A DNA stretch of 46,437 bases. Source: a virus. The stretch's first letter is position 1. Each line of letters begins with the position of its first letter. The stretch covers positions 1 to 46,437 of IMG/VR virus record IMGVR_UViG_3300031884_000041; one strand, 5' to 3'. Position numbers and translations under genes: made by a program. Positions 1 to 6,430 of the stretch are shown piece by piece. The notes below the pieces were generated by a model. The model was not told the origin of the DNA and did no database searches. It saw only the letters and a list, made by a program, of their open reading frames with translations.

Positions 1-255
1 AAACCAAAAGAACTGTTCAAATGCGGCACCTAGTTTTTCTAAGCATCGCATACTGGTATCAAGTGTTATTAGGTTGATTGAATTTCGATTATGATGCCAA
101 TCACCTAAGAATATACAAGTCTCACATTTATTCTTCTTTGCTTCGGCAATAAACCAGTCAACAAAATCTTCACAATCTTGATTGTGCGTTGAACTATTTG
201 ATTTAAGACCAAAATGTATATCGGTAAAACATGCTACTTTCTTAAAAAGTTTCAT
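1..255 (-). CDS. gp47: gp47-like recombination nuclease subunit (N-terminal part, cut by window edge)
   Basis: The 85 N-terminal residues are present and the rest lies outside the window. The start reads MKLFKKVACFTDIHFG, followed by HNQDC and FLGDWHHNR. The D-x-H pair and GDWHHNR are the first metal-binding motifs of the calcineurin-like phosphoesterase fold of SbcD/Mre11 nucleases. In T4, gp47 pairs with the SMC-like gp46 to process DNA ends for recombination-dependent replication. The gene lies directly downstream of gp55, as in T4, which supports the assignment. AGGAG at 266-270 precedes the ATG by 10 bases. The promoter at 277-306 overlaps the end of gp55, so it can be transcribed independently. 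Other phage metallophosphatases are possible because only the first motifs are visible. Confidence 0.8.
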   Translation of the reverse strand, partial: MKLFKKVACFTDIHFGLKSNSSTHNQDCEDFVDWFIAEAKKNKCETCIFLGDWHHNRNSINLITLDTSMRCLEKLGAAFEQFFWF

Positions 256-276
256 TAATTAGATTCTCCTAGATTT

Positions 277-306
277 AGTATAGCGGATTTATTGGGCAAA
301 GGTCAA
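277..306 (-). promoter_or_regulatory. sigma70-type promoter for gp47
   Basis: On the minus strand TTGACC (301-306) is followed by 18 bases and TATACT (277-282). The -35 box overlaps the gp55 stop codon. The expected start near 270 leaves a short leader containing the AGGAG ribosome site. An AATAAATC stretch inside the spacer resembles a weak late element but lacks the final A. Confidence 0.6.
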
Positions 307-1223
307 GCCTCTTCTCCGCCATCTTCAATAGGATCCTCTTCGCTCTTTGGCATTCTGAAGTTTTTATATAGTGATGCTTGTCTAGCAGTCTCTTCGGCAT
401 GTTCTGCTTGTGTCTGACGTGTAAGACTTGGCATTAAACCGTTTTCTTGTAACATGTCGTCTCGAATGTTTTGATTTTTCTTTTCGATATTCAATACACG
501 AGTAAATGAATTAGTAACTGCAGCCGTATAGTAAGCAAATGGGTTTTCTGATTTTGATTCATCAAACTGTAGACCAATTTGACTTAACTGTAGGATAGCC
601 TGTCCTCGCATTTCTTCGATATAGGTATAACCACGCCAATTTGAACGCTGTGCGTAACGTTCTGAAAGTTTGATAAACATTTTACCTAAGTTTTCTGTAA
701 TGCGTCCGTGGTCTTTGCTAAAATGTCCTTTAACCAAGTCACCTTTCCAATGGCTCTTACCTACACATATAAGTTCGTCATTCTCGTCAAACTTCCAATG
801 TTGGAAAGGTGGAAAATTTACCTTATCATGAGAATCTGCTCTACTTTTAACTGTTTTCTTACGACCCGGAGCCAGTGGAATATGATCAAAAGTCATAATA
901 CGAATAATAACATCTGTCTTAGCAATAGTTGTATAGTCTTTTGTACACTCTGCTAATTTAATTTTCTTATCGCCTGCGGCCCTTGCGGCGTTAAATGCTT
1001 CGAGTCCTTGGCGCTTTGCTCGATTGCGTTTGGCTTCTGCTATAGTTCGGATGTTAATCTTATCCAAACTTGTTAGAATAATGTCATGTTGACTGTATTC
1101 TTTTTTGGTAAAACTCGAAAATGAGTTTTTTGATTTGTGTATCTCTGCTAATAAATCTCTGTTATTTAGGTATCTTACCTTCCTACCCGGTGTTGGGGTT
1201 GCTGTCATATTGTCTATAGCCAT
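303..1223 (-). CDS. gp55: Late-transcription sigma factor gp55, long form
   Basis: This 306-residue protein carries a sigma region-2-like block at about 185-258, including NWRGYTYIEEMRGQA, FDESKSENPFAYYT and FTRVLNIEKKNQNIRDDM. The DPEKSDNPFAYFT-type motif is the hallmark of T4 gp55, which directs host RNA polymerase to TATAAATA late promoters. T4 gp55 is about 185 residues. Here a basic N-terminal region of about 180 residues (VRYLNNRDLLAEIHKSK at 17-33) precedes the sigma block. The C-terminus is acidic (SEEDPIEDGGEEA) and lacks an obvious hydrophobic clamp-binding tail. AAGGAGG at 1234-1240 sits 10 bases before the ATG. It has its own sigma70 promoter, as expected for a regulator made before late transcription. 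ATAAATA elements in this window are its likely targets. Confidence 0.9.
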   Translation of the reverse strand: MAIDNMTATPTPGRKVRYLNNRDLLAEIHKSKNSFSSFTKKEYSQHDIILTSLDKINIRTIAEAKRNRAKRQGLEAFNAARAAGDKKIKLAECTKDYTTIAKTDVIIRIMTFDHIPLAPGRKKTVKSRADSHDKVNFPPFQHWKFDENDELICVGKSHWKGDLVKGHFSKDHGRITENLGKMFIKLSERYAQRSNWRGYTYIEEMRGQAILQLSQIGLQFDESKSENPFAYYTAAVTNSFTRVLNIEKKNQNIRDDMLQENGLMPSLTRQTQAEHAEETARQASLYKNFRMPKSEEDPIEDGGEEA

Positions 1224-1244
1224 CTTATTGCGGCCTCCTTATAT

Positions 1245-1267
1245 TTGACAAGTATAGCACTTGTCAA
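1245..1267. promoter_or_regulatory. Inverted-repeat operator candidate over gp55 -10 box
   Basis: TTGACAAG (1245-1252), seven bases, then CTTGTCAA (1260-1267) form a perfect 8-bp inverted repeat that covers the TATACT box of the gp55 promoter. A third TTGACAA half-site, in direct orientation to the second, forms the -35 box at 1273-1279. A start near 1244 would leave the repeat untranscribed, so a DNA-binding site is more likely than an RNA hairpin. Confidence 0.5.
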
Positions 1268-1279
1268 GAAGTTTGTCAA
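1251..1279 (-). promoter_or_regulatory. Strong sigma70-type promoter for gp55
   Basis: On the minus strand a consensus TTGACA (1274-1279) is followed by exactly 17 bases and TATACT (1251-1256). A start near 1244 gives a leader of about 20 bases that contains the AAGGAGG site. This is the best host-type promoter in the window. Confidence 0.8.
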
Positions 1280-1292
1280 CCATTTAAGTACG

Positions 1293-1299
1293 TATTTAT
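1293..1299 (-). promoter_or_regulatory. Late promoter element facing gp55
   Basis: ATAAATA on the minus strand lies upstream of the sigma70 promoter of gp55. It matches the T4 late -10 element apart from the first T (here G). It would allow gp55 to feed back on its own gene late in infection. Seven bases are weak evidence in AT-rich DNA, but the site is intergenic and correctly oriented. Confidence 0.35.
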
Positions 1300-1306
1300 C
1301 TACATG

Positions 1307-1313
1307 GTAAATA
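1307..1313 (+). promoter_or_regulatory. Late promoter element for the virion gene block
   Basis: GTAAATA lies 19 bases upstream of the first virion gene at 1333, in the 109-base divergent intergenic region. It differs from ATAAATA at the first base. AGGA at 1323-1326 then serves the ATG. CATAT (1315-1319) can pair with ATATG (1331-1335) around that ribosome site, a weak version of the hairpins at gp6 and 43758-43786. Confidence 0.45.
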
Positions 1314-1332
1314 GCATATAATAGGAACCGAT

Positions 1333-2676
1333 ATGGCTGATCTAGCATCACTACAACAACAACTTGCCGCTAATGAATCTCAGCGTAATGCTCTAGCGGC
1401 TCAACTAGGTCCGATGACTGATGCCGCCCAGCAGGCATATGATACTATGGACATGTTTAACCCTGAGGGTAAAACGTTTAGTGCTTCGTGGACGGGTAGT
1501 TTAAATGGTGTAACCTATACTGATCCTCAAGCATTGTATGCCGCGGCACAGGCAGACTTCCAAGCAAAAGCAGATCTTAGAAAACAGACAGCACAAAAAT
1601 TCAATGCTTTATTTCCAGAAAAGGATAGCCTAGAACAACAAATAGATGAAGCAAAAAAGACTACTGAGCAAACAACTTCAAATGCTGGCCAAGAATCGAC
1701 TACCAATGTTCAAAATGCCGCAGATAGTAATGCTAGTAATACAGATAGTGCTGTAACTGTTCAATCTAACCAAACTGATTCTGCTGTTGCGGCCAATACA
1801 GCCGCCGCCGATGCAGCTGCAGCCGCCGCAGGTAGTCCAACAAATCCTTCTGCGACAGATGCTAATACTGCGGCAAAATATGCTGACCCTACAAGTGTTC
1901 CTATAGATCCTAAAAACGGAGCAGGAGCAACCAATCAAGCACAAGCACCTGACACATCTGCTTCAGATTCGTCGCCAACTCCTGGAAGTGGTCAAGGTGT
2001 TGGAGGAATTGGGTTCGGCGGAGTTAGTAGTATTGTTGGCGGAGCAGTTGCCAGTTTTGTAGGAGGACCTGGCGGAGACCTTCGTTCAATACTTCGTGTG
2101 CCAGCATCTTATTTTACTTCAGTGACTTCTGGTCCTGGTGTAATTGGAGTATTAAAACAATTTGGCGGAATTATATTTCCGTATACCCCAACTATCAGTT
2201 TTGACCATTCGGCTACTTATAACGGACTTAATCCCGTTCATAGTAACTACACACAATATTTTTATAAGAATAGTTCTGTTAGTAATATTAACGTTACAGC
2301 AAAATTTTCAGCGCAAAATGAAGGCGAAGCCGCAATTATTTTAGGTATTATTCATTTGTTAAGAGCATTAACAAAAATGAGATTTGGACCAGACAGTGAT
2401 CGAGGTTCTCCTCCGCCTGTTTGTAGATTTGATGCGTATGGTCCTTACATGTTAAAAAATATTCCTGTCACGGTTACAAACTTTAGACATGAACTTCCTG
2501 ATGGTGTGGATTATATTCAAACAGGAAAATTATATCCATTCTATGGAGTTAACTTAGTTCCTGTTCTTAGTACAATTTCTCTAGTATTACAACCAACATA
2601 CAGCAGATCAGAAATGCAAAAAGCAGGAGTAGCAGATTGGCTAGCAGGAAAACAAGTAGGTAAAGGATATCTATAA
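1333..2676 (+). CDS. Tail-tube-cap / baseplate-like structural protein
   Basis: The 447 residues fall into three parts. Residues 1-110 are largely helical and Gln/Ala-rich, probably coiled coil. Residues 110-250 are low complexity, first Ala/Asn/Thr/Ser-rich and then Gly-rich (GVGGIGFGGVSSIVGG). Residues 250-447 form the conserved domain with FPYTPTISFDHSA, PVHSNYTQYFYKNS, a helix EAAIILGIIHLLRAL, GSPPPVCRFDAYG and LPDGVDYI. That last domain resembles tail-tube initiator/cap proteins of large myoviruses, playing the part of T4 gp48/gp54 where tube meets baseplate. The T4 number is inferred from position next to gp53 and the hub, not from a clear match. The stop overlaps the next start (TAATG), so translation is probably coupled. 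A general baseplate protein is the alternative. Confidence 0.6.
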   Translation: MADLASLQQQLAANESQRNALAAQLGPMTDAAQQAYDTMDMFNPEGKTFSASWTGSLNGVTYTDPQALYAAAQADFQAKADLRKQTAQKFNALFPEKDSLEQQIDEAKKTTEQTTSNAGQESTTNVQNAADSNASNTDSAVTVQSNQTDSAVAANTAAADAAAAAAGSPTNPSATDANTAAKYADPTSVPIDPKNGAGATNQAQAPDTSASDSSPTPGSGQGVGGIGFGGVSSIVGGAVASFVGGPGGDLRSILRVPASYFTSVTSGPGVIGVLKQFGGIIFPYTPTISFDHSATYNGLNPVHSNYTQYFYKNSSVSNINVTAKFSAQNEGEAAIILGIIHLLRALTKMRFGPDSDRGSPPPVCRFDAYGPYMLKNIPVTVTNFRHELPDGVDYIQTGKLYPFYGVNLVPVLSTISLVLQPTYSRSEMQKAGVADWLAGKQVGKGYL

Positions 2677-2972
2677 TGGCAAACTACAACGCATCAAGTC
2701 CGTATTATACTACTACGCAGACTTCTTATCTTGACGTTATTAATTTTAGAGATATACCTGCTGTAGCAAATGATATTTTATGGACAGTTACCGCACCGTA
2801 TATGCATCGTCCTGATTTATTAGCATATGATTTATATCAAGATGTTGGGTTGTGGTGGGTATTTTCTGTACGTAATAAAGATTTAATTCATGATCCTGTG
2901 TACGATCTAGTTCCAGGACTACAAATTTATATTCCACAGTTAACAACTATTAAATCTGCTTTAGGAACATAA
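2676..2972 (+). CDS. gp53: Baseplate wedge protein gp53-like
   Basis: This 98-residue protein has the pattern FRDIPAVANDILWTVTA...RPDLLAYDLYQDVGLWWVFSVRNKDLIHDPVYDLVPGLQIYIPQ. The stretch LAYDLYQDVGLWW followed by a short LysM-like end (DLVPGLQIYIP) is typical of the gp53 family, which crosslinks wedges to form the baseplate ring in T4. T4 gp53 is 196 residues, so this is a minimal form. It begins inside the stop codon of the preceding gene (TAATG) and ends one base before the hub gene start, in a tight baseplate operon. Confidence 0.8.
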   Translation: MANYNASSPYYTTTQTSYLDVINFRDIPAVANDILWTVTAPYMHRPDLLAYDLYQDVGLWWVFSVRNKDLIHDPVYDLVPGLQIYIPQLTTIKSALGT

Positions 2973-2973
2973 T

Positions 2974-5900
2974 ATGAGTATTGCTGATATAGTAGGAAGT
3001 CTTGCTCCTTCATTAACAAAAGGATTGCCTGGTGGATCTAATAGTGGATCGACTGCGTCATCGATGCCTGGTGGAACTTATAATGTTTTAAATGACTATA
3101 GATCCTACACATATAATTTTACATTGGCATGTTTAGATAAAAATGCTCTTAAAAATCCAGACAGTTATAAAAAAAGTACACAAAATTTTCTTATTCTACG
3201 TTCTGGCGGAAAAGGTAATGATCTATTTAAAGCAACGCCACCTTCGCCAGCCGCTAATAACCCAACAATCACTGCCGTTGATACTCAAGGAGTAACTAAT
3301 CCGGGAGGTATAGGCAATATGAATAGTGCCGCATTATCTCCAAACGGGGCAAATGCCGCTACGGCTATTCCTAGCGGAGATACAGCGACTCCGCCTGCTC
3401 CGGCAGCACCTGAGCCTCCGCCAATTAACATTGCCGAACTAGTGGCAGGATTTAATAAAGAAAGTCCTGGAAGATTTGACATGTTTATAGACAATTTAGA
3501 AATGGATTGTGTTATTGCTCCAGGAAAACAACAAGGATCTTCTACAGCAACATCAGTTAAATTTGATGTTATTGAACCTTACAGTATTAACGGATTCTTA
3601 GAATCATTGTATGTTGCGGCTGTGTCTGCTGGTTATAAATCTTATGTTGGTGCTCCGTACTTGTTAAAAATAGACTTTGTAGGTTATCCTGATAGAGATC
3701 AAATGGGTGCTCCTGAAATTGTTCCAAACAGTAGTAGATACTTTGTCATTAGATTTACCAGTGTTGAAATGACAGTAACTGAACAAGGAACAAAATATAT
3801 TTGTCAAGCCACTCCTCAACCTGAGATGGCATTTTCAGAACCTAATAAAATCAAAACAGATCTTAAAATAACAGGAGCAACAGTCTCTGAAGCACTTGGA
3901 GATTTCTTTGAAAAATTAAATCAAACTTTAGCAGACAGAACTAAAGATGAAAAATCAGAAGGAAAGGCAGGAGCAAATAATCATGACATATATGAAATTT
4001 ATTTTCCTCCAGAACCTACTGACAATCAAAAACCTGATATTTCTAAATATCAAGCGTCGTCTAAAAAACCTGTTGATACACTTATTGGCAAAGCAAAGTT
4101 GCCAGATCATTTAACTAATAACTCTATTATTAGTATGGCTCCTATTGAAGAAAAGCAAAATACATCTGCTAGTTCTTCGTCTGATTCAAATACTAAAAAA
4201 GCAACTCCACAAAATTCACAAAATAAATCATACGTTCCGACTAGTCAGGTAATGCAAATTAGTCAAGGTGCACAAATTAATGAAGTAATAGAAGCATTAA
4301 TTCGTGATAGTGAATATTTTTCTAATATTTTAAAAGACGTTGATGCCGCGGCAGATTCTGCTGGATGTATTCCTTATTGGCATGTTGCGTCACCAAACAT
4401 TATTCCTTTAGATGCTAACGACAAAGTCACCGGTGAGCCATTAAAAAAATATCAATATGTAGTTACAATCCAACGTATACACAAAAGTAAATTGCCATTA
4501 CAGGCAGGTAAGCCTTATAGCACTAACGAGATAGTAAAGAAATATGTAAAAAGAACCTACAATTATATGTATACTGGTTTGAATACAGATGTTCTTACAT
4601 TTAATTTAAAATTTAACAATTTATTTTATCAGGCAGTTCCTCCTAAAGCAGGTAATGCTGACAACGTAGAAGTTGCGTCAGCAGGAGCAAACAATAAAGG
4701 GGTCACTACTACTCTTCCAGATAATGTTAGCGGAACTCAAGGAGTTAAACAACAAACAGGATCTGTTCCGGTTGTAGTTAGCAACGACTCTGTATCTAAA
4801 TCTGGAAAGGCTTTGCCTCCAAGGACAGATCCTTATTTTCAATTTGCCTATAACGCACACAAATCAATTTTAGAAAACAGTACAGATCAGTGTACAGCAG
4901 AAATTGAAATTATTGGCGATCCTTATTATATGGTCATGGGAGGATTAGGAGTCAATCTTCCTACTACTGCTACACCTGGGTTAACAACTGAAGGCACCGC
5001 AGATCATCAAAATAGTTTATGTTATGTAAAACTTAATTTTAGATCACCGACTGACATAGATAAAACTACAGGATCAATGATATTTCAAGATGAGTTGTTG
5101 CCGTTTAGTGGAGTGTTTCAGGTTACTACTGTTAGCAGTAAATTTGTTGACGGAAAATTTACGCAACGATTAAATCTAGTTCGAATGCCAGGACAAATTG
5201 TTGATCAGAAAGTTACACCAGAACCAGCAACAAAATTGGTTACCAAACCAAAACCTGGACAACAGCCTGCCAAAGATGTTGCGCCAGCCGATGTTGACAA
5301 ATCGGGTGTTCGTCCTAGTTCTTTCGATGTTAGTAAAGTATTGGGATCGTCTGCGTTAGGAGCAATTACTGGAGGAGCATTAGGAGCAATTACTGGTCGT
5401 CTAACAGGTATTTCGGCATTAGGAGCCGGTGCCCTTGGCGCCGCTGCCGGGGCATTAATTGGAAATGGATCAATTCCTATCCCTTCGTTGCCAACAATAC
5501 CAAATTTAAGTAATGCGGCCAAGGCTATTGGCGCATCAAATATTGTTGATCCTATTGATGTTGCTGGATCTATTGCGGCCGGAGCAACAAATCAAGCAAC
5601 AAATCTTGCTAATTCTGTAATTGGATCAGATTTTGCTAGTGCGGCTCAAGCAGGAATTGCGGCCGCTAATAATCTTGCCAGTAGTGTTGGATCATCAGCA
5701 GTTTCTGCTTTAGGTAGCGTAGCAAATCCTTCAAGTTTATTAAATGGTATAGGTTCTAAAGTAGCCGGACTTACAGCAGGCCTTCCTAACGATCCGTCTG
5801 CTATTGCAGCATCATTAGGAATCGATCCTTCAAAGTTATCTGGATTATCTCCTCAACTACAAAGTCAATTAACATCTCAATTGAGTGCTATTGCTAAAGA

Positions 5901-6429
5901 AGTTCCAACAGACGTTAACTTAGACACACTAAAACAAGCAGGGGTATCATTAGGAAATTTATCAAAAGATTCTTTACAAAATATTCCAGCAACGGCTCAA
6001 AAATTATTAGCATCAATTCCTCACGTACCGCCTGATGTTAATCCTAATGGAGTATTAACGGCTGTGGCCGCTAAGGCTAAAGAAAGTTTATCAAATCTTC
6101 CAAGCATGTCTAGTCTGGCAGGAGGGTTAGGTATTCCTAATAGTATTGGAAGTTTACCAGGTGCGCTGAGTGCTAATATTACAGGATTGGCAGGTAAATT
6201 AACATCTGCTCAAGGATTGACAAATAGTTTAACGGGTTCACTTCCTTCAGTTGAAGGGGCTCTTGGTCAAATAAGTAATCTAGCAGGGGGTAATCCTTTA
6301 AGCGGATTGTCGTCTGGTGCGATTTCTAATTTACAGAATTCTGTAGTCGCAAAATTTGGAAGTGTAAGCGCAGGTGCTGTTACTAATGCGCTTAACAGTC
6401 CTTTATCTAATCTAATGAACGGATCATAA
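2974..6429 (+). CDS. Baseplate hub-like protein with long low-complexity C-terminal tail
   Basis: The protein has 1151 residues. The first ~760 look like a beta-rich tail hub (T4 gp27/phage gpD-like role). They include FDMFIDNLEMDCVIAPG near 170, then VIEPYSINGFLESLYVAA, YLLKIDFVGYPD, a central YNYMYTGLNTDVLTFNLKFN near 530, IEIIGDPYYMVMGGLG near 655 and LPFSGVFQVTTV. From about 766 to 1151 the sequence becomes Ala/Gly/Ser/Leu-rich, with a glycine-zipper-like stretch (GGALGAITGRLTGISALGAG at about 803-822) and many repeats of the type NLASSVGSSAVSALG. The hub role is inferred from the motifs and the neighbouring gp53 and gp5. The tail could pack in the tube lumen or touch the membrane during DNA entry, which is speculation. 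A hub/tape-measure fusion is an alternative. The start follows the upstream stop closely, with AGGAA upstream. Confidence 0.6.
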   Translation: MSIADIVGSLAPSLTKGLPGGSNSGSTASSMPGGTYNVLNDYRSYTYNFTLACLDKNALKNPDSYKKSTQNFLILRSGGKGNDLFKATPPSPAANNPTITAVDTQGVTNPGGIGNMNSAALSPNGANAATAIPSGDTATPPAPAAPEPPPINIAELVAGFNKESPGRFDMFIDNLEMDCVIAPGKQQGSSTATSVKFDVIEPYSINGFLESLYVAAVSAGYKSYVGAPYLLKIDFVGYPDRDQMGAPEIVPNSSRYFVIRFTSVEMTVTEQGTKYICQATPQPEMAFSEPNKIKTDLKITGATVSEALGDFFEKLNQTLADRTKDEKSEGKAGANNHDIYEIYFPPEPTDNQKPDISKYQASSKKPVDTLIGKAKLPDHLTNNSIISMAPIEEKQNTSASSSSDSNTKKATPQNSQNKSYVPTSQVMQISQGAQINEVIEALIRDSEYFSNILKDVDAAADSAGCIPYWHVASPNIIPLDANDKVTGEPLKKYQYVVTIQRIHKSKLPLQAGKPYSTNEIVKKYVKRTYNYMYTGLNTDVLTFNLKFNNLFYQAVPPKAGNADNVEVASAGANNKGVTTTLPDNVSGTQGVKQQTGSVPVVVSNDSVSKSGKALPPRTDPYFQFAYNAHKSILENSTDQCTAEIEIIGDPYYMVMGGLGVNLPTTATPGLTTEGTADHQNSLCYVKLNFRSPTDIDKTTGSMIFQDELLPFSGVFQVTTVSSKFVDGKFTQRLNLVRMPGQIVDQKVTPEPATKLVTKPKPGQQPAKDVAPADVDKSGVRPSSFDVSKVLGSSALGAITGGALGAITGRLTGISALGAGALGAAAGALIGNGSIPIPSLPTIPNLSNAAKAIGASNIVDPIDVAGSIAAGATNQATNLANSVIGSDFASAAQAGIAAANNLASSVGSSAVSALGSVANPSSLLNGIGSKVAGLTAGLPNDPSAIAASLGIDPSKLSGLSPQLQSQLTSQLSAIAKEVPTDVNLDTLKQAGVSLGNLSKDSLQNIPATAQKLLASIPHVPPDVNPNGVLTAVAAKAKESLSNLPSMSSLAGGLGIPNSIGSLPGALSANITGLAGKLTSAQGLTNSLTGSLPSVEGALGQISNLAGGNPLSGLSSGAISNLQNSVVAKFGSVSAGAVTNALNSPLSNLMNGS

Positions 6430-6430
6430 T

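Noticed and set aside
708-956. An 82-codon plus-strand frame within gp55
   Set aside because: It is antisense to the conserved gp55 sequence and has no supporting signals.
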